This document shows positions 24,430 to 32,581 of a stretch of 64,000 nucleotides of DNA, in pieces. The notes beneath the pieces were generated by a model, which saw only the letters and a program-made list of their open reading frames with translations, did no database searches and was not told the DNA's origin. Origin of the DNA: SIG603 sp963589785 (GTDB taxonomy: Bacteria; Bacillota; Clostridia; Oscillospirales; Acutalibacteraceae); the NCBI GenBank assembly GCA_963589785.1, contig CAVAMJ010000008.1:44422-108421 (forward strand), given 5' to 3'. Made by a program: the position numbers and the translations under genes. Position 1 is the stretch's first letter. The number at the start of each line of letters is the position of its first letter.

Positions 24430-24459
24430 GCTTATTACCTCAAATTTATTCAGTGATAA

Positions 24460-25608
24460 TTATTTCTCGAATGTCTCTGCAACTTTCTTTAAGTAGTCGA
24501 TAATCGGAAGGTGCTGTGGGCAAATTCCCTCGCACTGACCGCACTCGATGCACTCGCTTGCCTTGCCGAAGTTCTTGGAAATATTATCGTAGTAGGACTC
24601 AGAAGCTGTCCAAGGCTTCTTTCCGTCCGGGTTTTCCTTCATCTCGCCGTTGTATGCAGAGAAATACTTAGGAATAGCAATCTGCATGGGGCATCCGTCT
24701 GTGCAGTAGGAACAGCCCGTGCATGGAATTGCGTTTTCTCTCTCGATAATCTTGGTGACCTTTTTGACAAGTGCCTGTTCCTCATCGGAAAGTGGCTTGA
24801 AGTCCTTCATGTAGCTCATGTTGTCCTGAAGCTGATCCATGGTTGTCATACCGGAGAGAACAATCTTTACATTCTCAAGTGAAGCGGCAAAGCGAACTGC
24901 CCATGAGGAAACGCTCATGTCCGGGTTATAGTCCTTGAATACCTTTTCTGCCTCAGGGGAGATGTTGGAGAGTGTGCCGCCTTTGACTGTCTCCATTGTG
25001 ATGACCGGCTTGCCGTGCTTAACTGCGACTTCGTAGCACTTTCTTGACTGAACGCCTGCGGACTCCCAGTCGAGGTAGTTAATCTGAAGCTGAACGAACT
25101 CAAAGAACGGATGCTCAGTGAGAAGCTTGTCAAGAAGCTCTGGGCCGTCATGGAAGCTGAAGCCTATGTGCTTTACAAGGCCGTCTGCCTTTTTCTGCTG
25201 AATCCAAGACCAAATGTCCAGTTTGTCGTAAACTTCGACAGAGTGAGAGTTTACATCATGAACTAGGTAGTAATCAAAATAATCTACGCCGGTCTTGTTT
25301 CTCTGCTCGTTGAAAACCTTGTCGGCATCCTCATAGCACTTGATAAATCCGGCGTGGAGCTTTGTTGCAAGGGTGTAGGCATCACGGGGATAACGGCTTG
25401 TCAAAGCGGCTTTTACGGCATTCTCCGACTGGAATGCATTGTACATCCATGCGGTATCAAAGTAGGTGAAGCCCTCCTTGATGAATGCGTCGACCAAATC
25501 CTTGACCTTTTCGATGTCAACACTGCCCGCATCGTTGGGGTCGATTGTGGGAAGTCTCATAAGACCGTAGCCTAATTTTTTCTTTGAAGTAAAAACATCC
25601 TCAAACAT
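24460..25608 (-). CDS. Aldo/keto reductase with C-terminal 2x[4Fe-4S] domain
   Basis: A 382-residue protein. Residues 1-270 form an aldo/keto reductase barrel (LGYGLMRLPTID, FDTAWMYNAFQSE, YYLVHDVN, KHIGFSFHDGP). The C-terminal 100 residues hold two ferredoxin clusters, CTGCSYCTDGCP and CIECGQCEGICP. Such fusions are common in anaerobic Clostridia, where they probably draw electrons from ferredoxin-type carriers. The start has a perfect AAGGAGG site. A MerR gene is divergent and its likely operator overlaps this gene's promoter. Confidence 0.92.
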   Translation of the reverse strand: MFEDVFTSKKKLGYGLMRLPTIDPNDAGSVDIEKVKDLVDAFIKEGFTYFDTAWMYNAFQSENAVKAALTSRYPRDAYTLATKLHAGFIKCYEDADKVFNEQRNKTGVDYFDYYLVHDVNSHSVEVYDKLDIWSWIQQKKADGLVKHIGFSFHDGPELLDKLLTEHPFFEFVQLQINYLDWESAGVQSRKCYEVAVKHGKPVITMETVKGGTLSNISPEAEKVFKDYNPDMSVSSWAVRFAASLENVKIVLSGMTTMDQLQDNMSYMKDFKPLSDEEQALVKKVTKIIERENAIPCTGCSYCTDGCPMQIAIPKYFSAYNGEMKENPDGKKPWTASESYYDNISKNFGKASECIECGQCEGICPQHLPIIDYLKKVAETFEK

Positions 25609-25699
25609 TTTTGTTCCTCCTTAAATCCTCGTGAAAAACTGAAATATCACAACATACATTTTCAAGACTTCTTTTCAGTCTTGATTTTTTTACGATTAT

Positions 25700-25730
25700 A
25701 GTTTAACATTAAACCTAAGATTAAAGTCAA
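25700..25730 (-). promoter_or_regulatory. MerR-type promoter for the aldo/keto reductase operon
   Basis: On the minus strand TTGACT and TAAACT are separated by 19 bp, the over-long spacing that MerR-family activators correct by twisting DNA. A GTTTAA-CA-TTAAAC palindrome (25701-25714) overlaps the -10. The divergent gene encodes a MerR protein. Confidence 0.65.
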
Positions 25731-25760
25731 TAGTTTTTGTAATTTTCTTGAGGTGAAAAT

Positions 25761-26183
25761 ATGGCATATTCAATCAAACAGGCGGCTGAAATCATGAATG
25801 TTACACCGAGCACACTGCGCTTTTACGATAAGCAGGGCTTGCTTCCGAATATTTCGAGAAGAGAATCAGGCTACCGTGCCTTCAGTGAGGACGATATGGC
25901 AATGCTCAGGCTGATTGCTTGTCTTAAGAAAACAGGTATGCCTATCAAGGACATTCAGGAATACATCTCGCTTGTCGCCCTGGGGGACGAGTCCTTAAAC
26001 GAGAGATACGAGATAATCCTCGCAAGAAAAGCCGAAGTCGAAAAGCAAATGAAAGAACTTCAAGAGACTCTCGATTTTGTAAACCGCAAGTGCAAATATT
26101 ACGAGGAAGCGATTGCGGCGGGAACAGAGGCAATTTACCAGCGAAAATACCGCAAATGCGATGGGAAAAACGATGAAGAATAA
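25761..26183 (+). CDS. MerR-family transcriptional regulator
   Basis: A 140-residue regulator. The winged helix-turn-helix MAYSIKQAAEIMNVTPSTLRFYDKQGLLPN is followed by YRAFSEDDMAMLRLIACLKKTGM and a dimerising coiled coil (about 75-120). It lacks the metal-ligand cysteine pattern of metal sensors; single Cys residues lie at about 58 and 113, and again near the C-terminus. It is divergent from the aldo/keto reductase-flavodoxin genes and most likely controls them in response to an electrophile or redox signal (inference). A TTGAGGTG site lies before the ATG. Confidence 0.9.
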   Translation: MAYSIKQAAEIMNVTPSTLRFYDKQGLLPNISRRESGYRAFSEDDMAMLRLIACLKKTGMPIKDIQEYISLVALGDESLNERYEIILARKAEVEKQMKELQETLDFVNRKCKYYEEAIAAGTEAIYQRKYRKCDGKNDEE

Positions 26184-26210
26184 AAATTAACAGTAATGAA
26201 CTAAGCACAA

Positions 26211-26243
26211 GGCACCGTGGAAAAGCACGGTGCTTTATTTTTG
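26211..26243 (+). terminator. Terminator of the MerR gene
   Basis: GCACCGTG/CACGGTGC stem with a GAAAAG loop, followed by TTTATTTTTG. Confidence 0.85.
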
Positions 26244-26352
26244 CCCGGAAAATAAGCTTGACAATCAAATGCGAAAAGAGTAAAATGCAAAACAACCATA
26301 ATGCATATCGGTAAAGTAGGAAATTCAAAATTAATTTTCAATATAACATGTA

Positions 26353-26380
26353 TTGACAAAGCAGTGATAGATGTTATAAT
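26353..26380 (+). promoter_or_regulatory. Promoter of the XRE-DUF3990 gene
   Basis: Consensus TTGACA and TATAAT with a 16-bp spacer, about 110 bp upstream of the start codon. Confidence 0.75.
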
Positions 26381-26418
26381 TTATAACAACAGATGTTATA
26401 TTGAGATTGCGATATAAC
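26373..26418 (+). promoter_or_regulatory. Two palindromic operators over and after the -10 box
   Basis: GTTATAA-T-TTATAAC (26373-26387) is a perfect palindrome that includes the -10 box. A second one, GTTATAT...ATATAAC (26395-26418), follows. A half site ATATAACAT also lies at 26341-26349. The XRE protein encoded downstream is the obvious candidate for binding them (autorepression). Confidence 0.65.
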
Positions 26419-26490
26419 ACGCTTGAAATAAATTTTATTTATATCAAGCGATAATTAAATTCTATCTTAGAAAAAAGAAAGGAGAATTCT

Positions 26491-27342
26491 ATGAAGTCAC
26501 CCGATATGATAAGGGAAATTCGAATGCAGCTTGGCTTGAGCCAGTGTGAGCTTGGTCAAAAGCTTGGAGTTTGCTTTGCGACGATTAACCGCTGGGAAAA
26601 GGGCAGATGTGAGCCGTCCTCGATAGCGGTTTCGGCGATTAAGGCGCTTTGTCGGGAAAACGGAATAGATTTCTCACGATTTGAAGGAATGAGCGAGGTG
26701 GTTTCCGATGAAATCGTCACGCTGTACCACGGCACGAGAGGTGTTCTCTCCGAAAAAATAACCCCGAAAAGCCACTGCCACTGCGATTTCGGAAGCGGAT
26801 TTTACATGTACGATTCTCCGTGCACGGCAAAAACTCTCATATGCGGCTCAGGCGATGCAAGGCTCTACACGCTGAATGTCAGTCTTTCTAATCTCAAAAT
26901 ATTAGATCTTGATGTCCTCATGGACTGGGTGTTTTTTGTTGGGTTTAACCGTGGAAAACTTGATTTATATAAGAATTCGAGCGTTTACGGCAGAATGAGC
27001 GAGCTGTCCGAAAGCTATGATTTGCTCATCGGAGCGGCTGTGGACGAAAAAACTGCCGCCGCACTCGACAGATTTTTTGACGGCGAGATAACCGATGCCG
27101 CTTTGATAAAGTGTCTGCCAAGCTGTGATACCGCGGCGAAGCAGTATGTAGCGCTGACTCCTAAAGCCGCCGATAACATAGAAATAGTTAGCGAAAAAAT
27201 TCTTAGCGGCGAGGAGAGGCAATCCATTTGCGGCGACAACATCGAGTCGAGGAAAAAGGCAATTGATGCTCTCGATGAAATATGGCGAGAAAACAGACGA
27301 AACGGAAGATTTTTCGATGAGATAATCGGAGGGAAATCATGA
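26491..27342 (+). CDS. XRE helix-turn-helix fused to DUF3990 (ART-like) domain
   Basis: A 283-residue two-domain protein. Residues 1-62 are an XRE helix-turn-helix (IREIRMQLGLSQCELGQKLG, TINRWEKGRCEPS). Residues about 75-230 match DUF3990, a family related to ADP-ribosyltransferases: TLYHGTRGVLSEKI, DFGSGFYMYDSP and SYDLLIGAAVDEKTAAALDR. The His of YHGT is kept. I could not place a convincing catalytic Glu. The last 50 residues are charged. An AGAAAGGAGA site sits 7 bp before the ATG. The next gene overlaps by four bases, so the two proteins are made together. A toxin-antitoxin-like or phage defence role is inference. Confidence 0.8.
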   Translation: MKSPDMIREIRMQLGLSQCELGQKLGVCFATINRWEKGRCEPSSIAVSAIKALCRENGIDFSRFEGMSEVVSDEIVTLYHGTRGVLSEKITPKSHCHCDFGSGFYMYDSPCTAKTLICGSGDARLYTLNVSLSNLKILDLDVLMDWVFFVGFNRGKLDLYKNSSVYGRMSELSESYDLLIGAAVDEKTAAALDRFFDGEITDAALIKCLPSCDTAAKQYVALTPKAADNIEIVSEKILSGEERQSICGDNIESRKKAIDALDEIWRENRRNGRFFDEIIGGKS

Positions 27343-27737
27343 ACGAGGCTGTTTTGAAGGAGCGAGCCAAGCTTCAGGGGAGAATATTCAAGCGAGCCGT
27401 TTTGACGGGGCTTGATGCAGAGGCTTTCTCAAAGGCTTTCATGACAAGCGAACAGGCGAAGTGGCTTGATTTTTTCGGCGATGCGACAGAGTGCATGGGA
27501 GAGGCCTATATTCTCGATGAGCTTTTGTCAGCTTGCGAAATTCAGGCGGCAAAGGAAGAGACCTGCTCTTGTCTTGCCGAGTGGGTTGGCTACACCTACC
27601 GAATGTGGTGCGACAGGGAGAAAATCCCCTCGAGTGAAGCGTACTCAAGAATTTCCTTTGCAAGAATGGTGGAGCTTTATCCCGTATTAAATGCTATGTG
27701 CACTCAGAGAGTGACAGAAATACTGAACCGACAGTAG
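27339..27737 (+). CDS. Small helical partner of the XRE-DUF3990 protein, unknown
   Basis: A 132-residue protein that I do not recognise with confidence. It is coupled by ATGA to the XRE-DUF3990 gene. The sequence looks all-helical, with FMTSEQAKWLDFFGDATECM in the middle and a C-terminal segment (SYRISFARMVELYPVLNAMC-like) that faintly recalls DUF3791, a small domain often encoded beside DUF3990. No signal peptide or membrane helix is visible. Its obvious candidate role is a dedicated partner or neutraliser of the DUF3990 protein. The stop codon lies exactly in the loop of a hairpin upstream of the ABC transporter. Confidence 0.7.
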   Translation: MNEAVLKERAKLQGRIFKRAVLTGLDAEAFSKAFMTSEQAKWLDFFGDATECMGEAYILDELLSACEIQAAKEETCSCLAEWVGYTYRMWCDREKIPSSEAYSRISFARMVELYPVLNAMCTQRVTEILNRQ

Positions 27738-27744
27738 CTGTCGG
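27728..27744 (+). promoter_or_regulatory. Intercistronic hairpin with stop codon in the loop
   Basis: CCGACAG-TAG-CTGTCGG: a 7-bp perfect stem whose loop is the TAG stop of the preceding gene, ending 2 bp before the AGGAGG of the permease gene. There is no T-tract, so it is more likely a translational or mRNA-processing element than a terminator. Confidence 0.55.
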
Positions 27745-27756
27745 CAGGAGGTAAAA

Positions 27757-28431
27757 ATGGACGAAAGATTGTGGACTATACTTGTGGAGTCCTTCCCCAA
27801 AATATTGTCTGCCGGAATTAAGGTCACTGTTCCGCTGACGATAGTTTCCTTTTTCTTTGCTTTGATAATCTCGGTTATCGTTGCAATGATTCAGTATGCG
27901 GAGGTTCCCGTTCTCAAGAATATCTGTAGATTTTATATCTGGCTCATTCGAGGAACACCGATGCTTGTACAGCTTTATGTCGTGTTCTACGGACTGCCAA
28001 GCGTGGGAATTATGCTCGATCCCATTCCCTCAGCCATAATAGTTTTGTCCTTTAACGAGGGTGCTTATATGGCGGAGAGCGTAAGAGGAGCACTCGAGTC
28101 CGTTCCCGTGGGACAGCTGGAGGCGGGTCAGTGTGTCGGACTTTCATATTTTCAGATAATGTACAGAATTGTTCTGCCTCAGGCATTCAGAGTTGCATTC
28201 CCCGCGCTTTCAAACTCACTCATTTCCATGCTAAAGGGCACAAGCCTTGTTACAACAGTCACGATTACAGAGATGCTGCGTCAGGCTCAGATAATCAACT
28301 CGAGATATTATCAGGCTATGGGACTTTACTGTGAGGTTGCGATTATTTACCTTATGTTCTGCTCGATTCTCACTCTGCTCCAGAGAGTTATCGAGAAGAA
28401 ATTAGGCTCTTACGGAGGACGCAGCAAATGA
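27757..28431 (+). CDS. Polar amino acid ABC transporter permease
   Basis: A 224-residue permease of the His/Glu/Gln/Arg family, with three to five membrane helices. YIWLIRGTPMLVQLYVVFYGLP and FNEGAYMAESVRGALESVP (the EAA loop contacting the ATPase) are the diagnostic blocks. An AGGAGG site sits 7 bp upstream of the ATG. It overlaps the ATPase gene by four bases. Together with the next two genes it forms a complete importer. Confidence 0.93.
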   Translation: MDERLWTILVESFPKILSAGIKVTVPLTIVSFFFALIISVIVAMIQYAEVPVLKNICRFYIWLIRGTPMLVQLYVVFYGLPSVGIMLDPIPSAIIVLSFNEGAYMAESVRGALESVPVGQLEAGQCVGLSYFQIMYRIVLPQAFRVAFPALSNSLISMLKGTSLVTTVTITEMLRQAQIINSRYYQAMGLYCEVAIIYLMFCSILTLLQRVIEKKLGSYGGRSK

Positions 28432-29192
28432 CTCTTGAAGTAAAAAATTTACATAAGCGATATGAGAATCGAGAGGTTCTCAAGGGAATAAATTTCACCG
28501 TGAATGACGGCGATGTCGTTGCTGTTCTCGGCCCAAGCGGCTCAGGAAAGACAACTATTCTTCGCTGTATCAATTTCCTTGAAAAGGCAAACGAGGGAGA
28601 ACTTATTTTTGACGGTGAAAAATACGATCTCTCTAAAATCACCAAAAAGGAAATCAAAAGACTTAGAATGAAGACGGCTTTTGTTTTCCAGAATTATAAT
28701 CTTTTCCTCAACAAGACGGTTCTCGAAAATGTCACGCTTGGACTTATCCATGCAAGAGGAGTAAGCCGCAAAGATGCCGAAGAAAAGGCGGTTTCCGTTC
28801 TCGAGAAGGTCGGAATGTCAGGAAGACTCGATGCATACCCGTCCCAGCTTTCGGGCGGACAGCAGCAGAGAGTGGCTATTGCAAGAGCGCTTGCCGCAGA
28901 CCCCGAAATCATTTATTTTGACGAGCCGACAAGCGCGCTTGACCCGGAGCTCATCGGCGAGGTTCTGGCTGTTATGAAACAGCTTGCCGAGGACGGCATG
29001 ACCATGATAGTTGTCACGCATGAGATGAACTTTGCGAGAAATGTTTCGAACAAAATCATCTTCATGGAGGACGGAAACATAATCGAGACGGGAGCATCCA
29101 AGGAGTTCTTCGAAAATCCGAAGACGGCACGTTCTCGCGAATTTGTTAAATCTATCACCGCTGACAGAACGGCGGATGCCGACAAAATTTGA
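28428..29192 (+). CDS. Polar amino acid ABC transporter ATP-binding protein
   Basis: A 254-residue ATPase with Walker A GPSGSGKTT, Q-loop VFQNYNLF, signature LSGGQQQRVAIARALA, Walker B IIYFDEPTSALDPE and the H-switch VVTHEMNFA. This is the GlnQ/HisP/TcyC subgroup. It is translationally coupled to the permease (ATGA at 28428). Confidence 0.95.
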   Translation: MTLEVKNLHKRYENREVLKGINFTVNDGDVVAVLGPSGSGKTTILRCINFLEKANEGELIFDGEKYDLSKITKKEIKRLRMKTAFVFQNYNLFLNKTVLENVTLGLIHARGVSRKDAEEKAVSVLEKVGMSGRLDAYPSQLSGGQQQRVAIARALAADPEIIYFDEPTSALDPELIGEVLAVMKQLAEDGMTMIVVTHEMNFARNVSNKIIFMEDGNIIETGASKEFFENPKTARSREFVKSITADRTADADKI

Positions 29193-29195
29193 TTT

Positions 29196-29231
29196 GAATC
29201 GATTTGCCGAATATAGGCGAAATTCGATTTT
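29196..29231 (+). other. Imperfect stem-loop between ATPase and binding-protein genes
   Basis: AATCGATTTGCC pairs imperfectly with GGCGAAATTCGATT. It sits in the 90-bp gap before the binding-protein gene and could stabilise or separate the more abundant binding-protein mRNA. Weak evidence. Confidence 0.35.
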
Positions 29232-29282
29232 AAATACAGTAATTATACTTTTTCTATATCAATTACCAAAGGAGGCACTAAA

Positions 29283-30179
29283 ATGAAAAAGTTATTAGCA
29301 CTTATACTCGCACTTTCACTTTCTGCAACTGCTTTGACAGCTTGTTCGTCAAGCACAGATTCATCATCCGAGGCATCGGCAGAGGAAACAGCATCTTCTG
29401 CAGCTGAGAGCGAAGAGAGCACAGCGGCTAGCGGCGACAGCGAGCTTGCATCAATCCTTGCAAATGCTGACGGAAGACTTGCCGATATTCTCGAGAGCGG
29501 AACTATCACAATCGCTACCGAGGGCGACTGGTCTCCGTGGACATATCACGATGAGAAGACAAACGAGCTCACAGGCTTTGACGTAGAGCTTGGAAACGCA
29601 ATCGCAGAAAAGATAGGTGTTACAGCTGATTTCCAGGAGACAACATGGGATGCAATCCTCTCAGGTGTTGAGTCCGGAAGATTTGACATTGCTTGCAACG
29701 GTGTCGGCTACACTGACGAGAGAGCAGAAAGCTACAACTTCTCCGACCCATACATCTACACAAAGCAGGTTCTCATGGTTCGTTCCGACAACGAGGATAT
29801 CACATCCTTTGAGGACTTGAACGGCAAAACAACAGCTAACTCTGTCGGTTCAACCTATGCGACAGTTGCTGAGAGCTACGGCGCAACCGTCACAAATGTT
29901 GACACACTCGACCAGACACTCGAGCTTCTCCTTCAGGGAAGAATCGATGCTACATTAAACGCTGAGGTTTCTTATCTCGACTACATGAACGCTCATCCCG
30001 ATGCAGAAATCAAAGTTGTTGCAAAGAGCGAGGGCGAGAAGGTTTGTATTCCTGCCGCAAAGGAGAACACAGACTCCCTCATCAAGGCTATCAACGCTTG
30101 CATTCAGGAGATGCGTGACGACGGAAGCTTAGCAGAGCTTTCTGAGAAGTATTTCAGCGGCGACATCACAAATCCGTAA
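29283..30179 (+). CDS. Amino acid ABC transporter substrate-binding lipoprotein
   Basis: A 298-residue lipoprotein. The lipobox ALTAC puts the lipidated Cys near residue 21, followed by a Ser/Glu/Ala linker and a type II periplasmic-binding fold. TGFDVELGNAIAEKIGVTAD, ISGVESGRFDIACNGVG-like and SYNFSDPYIYTKQVLMV segments match cystine/polar amino acid receptors. The exact amino acid is not clear, though similarity in pattern to cystine receptors (TcyA) is strongest. AAGGAGG lies 8 bp before the ATG. Confidence 0.92.
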   Translation: MKKLLALILALSLSATALTACSSSTDSSSEASAEETASSAAESEESTAASGDSELASILANADGRLADILESGTITIATEGDWSPWTYHDEKTNELTGFDVELGNAIAEKIGVTADFQETTWDAILSGVESGRFDIACNGVGYTDERAESYNFSDPYIYTKQVLMVRSDNEDITSFEDLNGKTTANSVGSTYATVAESYGATVTNVDTLDQTLELLLQGRIDATLNAEVSYLDYMNAHPDAEIKVVAKSEGEKVCIPAAKENTDSLIKAINACIQEMRDDGSLAELSEKYFSGDITNP

Positions 30180-30187
30180 TTGAGACC

Positions 30188-30217
30188 TATGGGGTGCGAG
30201 AATTTTCGTGCCCCATA
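30188..30217 (+). terminator. Probable terminator of the ABC transporter operon
   Basis: TATGGGGTGCG/CGTGCCCCATA 11-bp stem. The T-tract after it is weak (ATTCGCATTAAT). Confidence 0.55.
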
Positions 30218-30329
30218 ATTCGCATTAATACTTGAATTGTTAACAAATAAGATATATCATGAAGATTAGGCTAAAATAAAGCCGATCGTAATTTGTAAAT
30301 TGTAAGTTGTTTCGAAAGGATTTGATACT

Positions 30330-31550
30330 ATGACAACTATTGATATTATCTCCGGATTCCTTGGAGCAGGAAAAACCACCCTTATCAAGAAGCTTCTCGA
30401 GGAGAGCTTCAAGGGACAGAAGCTTGTTCTTATCGAGAACGAGTTCGGTGAAATCGGCATTGACGGCGGATTTTTGAAGGATTCCGGTATTCAGATAAAC
30501 GAGATGAATTCCGGTTGTATCTGCTGTTCTCTTGTCGGTGACTTCAACCAGGCACTTCACGATGTTGTCGAGCAGTATGCTCCCGACAGAGTTATCATCG
30601 AGCCGTCAGGTGTCGGCAAGCTCAGCGATGTTTCAAGAGCAGTCGGCAACGCAAACAAGACCACTCCTATGGTTCTCGGCTCAGCTGTTGCAGTTGTCAA
30701 CGCTAAGAAGTGCAAGATGTACATGAAGAACTTCGGTGAATTTTTCAACGATCAGATTGAGACAGCCGGCACAATCATTCTCTCAAGAACTCAGGATATT
30801 TCCGAGAGCAAGCTTGAGGAGGTTATCGCACTTATAAGAGAGCACAACAAGGACGCTGTTATCATCACAACTCCGTGGGATCAGCTTTCCGGTGACACCA
30901 TTCTTTCCGCTATGGCTCACCACTCTCTTGCAGAGCAGCTCATGGCTGAGGCTAAGGCTGCAGACTTTGACGATGACGACGAGTGTGACGATCCTGACTG
31001 CGAGTGCCATCATCACCACCATCATCATGATGATGACGAGGAGTGCGAGTGCCACCACCATCACCACCATGACGATGAGGACGATCACGATCACGACCAC
31101 GAGTGCTGTCATCACCATGACCATGACGAAGACGAGCATGACCACGAGCATCATCACCACCACGATCATGACGAACATGACCACGACCACGAGTGCTGCT
31201 GCCACCATGACCACGATGAGCACGATCACGATCATGAGCATCACCACCATCACCACCACGGACACGATGCCGACGAGGTGTTTGTATCTTGGGGTGAGGA
31301 GACACCGAAGAAGTACACAAAGGCTCAGATTGAGGAGATCCTTGAGGAGCTCGACACAGGTATTCACGGTGCCGTTCTCCGTGCAAAGGGTTATGTTCCG
31401 AATGCAGAGGGCGAGTCTTGGATTCACTTTGATATGGTTCCCGGTGAGATTGAAATCCGTGACGGTGCGGCAGACTACACAGGAAGAATCTGCGTAATCG
31501 GCTCAGGTCTCAAGGAAAACGAGCTTCCGACTCTCTTCGGACTTAAGTAA
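30330..31550 (+). CDS. CobW/COG0523 GTPase with large His-rich metal-binding insert
   Basis: A 406-residue G3E-family GTPase and metallochaperone. It has Walker A GFLGAGKTTLIKKLL, the metal motif CICCSL (CxCC) near residue 70, ENEFGEIGIDGG and VIIEPSGVGKLSDV. Residues about 216-314 are a His/Asp/Glu/Cys-rich tract with dozens of histidines, after which the CobW C-terminal domain resumes (EVFVSWGEETPKKYT). COG0523 proteins deliver Zn, Co, Ni or Fe. The His-rich insert suggests Zn or Ni storage. CGAAAGGATT lies upstream. A possible half site TCGTAAT for Zur is at about 30287, but no full palindrome. Confidence 0.9.
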   Translation: MTTIDIISGFLGAGKTTLIKKLLEESFKGQKLVLIENEFGEIGIDGGFLKDSGIQINEMNSGCICCSLVGDFNQALHDVVEQYAPDRVIIEPSGVGKLSDVSRAVGNANKTTPMVLGSAVAVVNAKKCKMYMKNFGEFFNDQIETAGTIILSRTQDISESKLEEVIALIREHNKDAVIITTPWDQLSGDTILSAMAHHSLAEQLMAEAKAADFDDDDECDDPDCECHHHHHHHDDDEECECHHHHHHDDEDDHDHDHECCHHHDHDEDEHDHEHHHHHDHDEHDHDHECCCHHDHDEHDHDHEHHHHHHHGHDADEVFVSWGEETPKKYTKAQIEEILEELDTGIHGAVLRAKGYVPNAEGESWIHFDMVPGEIEIRDGAADYTGRICVIGSGLKENELPTLFGLK

Positions 31551-31570
31551 GAATAAGAAAGGATACCTAT

Positions 31571-32521
31571 ATGGCTAAACAGCAGGTTCCCGTTTATGTT
31601 ATATGCGGATTTTTAGAGTCCGGCAAAACCAACTTTATCGCTCCTATGATGACAGGAGCAGATTTCACAAAGGATGAGCGCACACTTCTTCTTGTAACAG
31701 AGGAGGGCGAAGAGGAGTATGATGAGCAGGCAATGCTCGAGTACAAGGTTCGCATGAGCGTTATTGACGAGAAGGAGGATTTCACAAGAGAAAACCTCAC
31801 TAAGCTCGACAATAAATATCATCCGACTCAGGTTCTCATCGAGTACAACGGAATGTGGGAGGTTCCCGACCTTAACGATGCACTTCCCGAGAACTGGACT
31901 ATTTATCAGATTGTCACAACGGTTGATTCTACGACCTTTGACGCTTACTCAAAGAATATCGCTCAGCTTATGAGCCAGCACATTATGAACGCAAGCATGG
32001 TCATTTTTAACAGATGTACCGATGAGCTTGCCGATGTGCTCAGATCCCGTAACCTCAAGATGCTCAACCGCCGTGCAGAGATGTATCTCGAGTATGCCGA
32101 CGGTCACACCGAGGAGTATGACGACGGAACACCGCCGTTTGACATGGATCAGCCCGTTATCGAGCTTACCGACGATGACTACGGAATTTGGTATGTCGAT
32201 GTCATGGAGAACCCCGATAGATATGACGGCCATGCGGTCTCATTCTTAGGTCAGGTTGCAAAGAACATCAGATTCGGCAAGGACGCTATGGCTTGCGGAA
32301 GATTTGCGATGGTTTGTTGCGCTGAGGACACTCAGTTTTTGGGTGTGCTCTGCAAGGGCATTCAGGCTAAGGAGCTCAAGAACCGTGACTGGGTCAAGCT
32401 TCAGGCAAGGGTCAAGTGCGAGAAGAATATGCTCTACCGCGGAAAAGGCCCCGTTCTCTATATCGAGAAGCTTCAGAAGGTTGATGCTCCCGCTCCCGAG
32501 GATCAGCTTGTCACATATTAA
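31571..32521 (+). CDS. CobW-like GTPase fused to YcgQ/TIGR03943-like domain
   Basis: A 316-residue protein with a CobW-type N-terminal GTPase (ICGFLESGKTNFIAPMM, then VLIEYNGMWE in place of the usual IEPSG) and a C-terminal domain (about 205-316). The C-terminal part, YDGHAVSFLGQVAKNIRFG and FAMVCCAEDTQFLGVLC, closely resembles the soluble end of YcgQ (DUF1980), which in Bacillus pairs with a permease YcgR in zinc-related loci. The CxCC metal motif of the first gene is absent. It is 20 bp downstream of the His-rich CobW protein and probably co-operates with it in metal transfer. Confidence 0.82.
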   Translation: MAKQQVPVYVICGFLESGKTNFIAPMMTGADFTKDERTLLLVTEEGEEEYDEQAMLEYKVRMSVIDEKEDFTRENLTKLDNKYHPTQVLIEYNGMWEVPDLNDALPENWTIYQIVTTVDSTTFDAYSKNIAQLMSQHIMNASMVIFNRCTDELADVLRSRNLKMLNRRAEMYLEYADGHTEEYDDGTPPFDMDQPVIELTDDDYGIWYVDVMENPDRYDGHAVSFLGQVAKNIRFGKDAMACGRFAMVCCAEDTQFLGVLCKGIQAKELKNRDWVKLQARVKCEKNMLYRGKGPVLYIEKLQKVDAPAPEDQLVTY

Positions 32522-32534
32522 TTTTAATAAGTAT

Positions 32535-32567
32535 GAAAAAACGCTGCCCATGACGGACAGCGTTTTC
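32535..32567. terminator. Bidirectional terminator
   Basis: AAAACGCTG...CAGCGTTTT stem between the convergent CobW-like and MATE genes, with T/A tracts on both sides. Confidence 0.8.
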
Positions 32568-32581
32568 GATTACCTAAGTAT

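Noticed and set aside
30280..30310. Possible Zur operator upstream of the CobW pair
   Set aside because: Only one TCGTAAT half site is visible. The second arm of the palindrome is missing.
30975..31270. CACCAT/GACCAC tandem sequence considered as a satellite repeat
   Set aside because: It is in frame and encodes the His-rich metal-binding tract of a CobW protein.
30783..31427. A 214-codon minus-strand frame opposite the His-rich CobW gene
   Set aside because: It is the mirror of the repetitive CAC/CAT/GAC codons. Its product is a Val/Met run with no plausible start or ribosome binding site.
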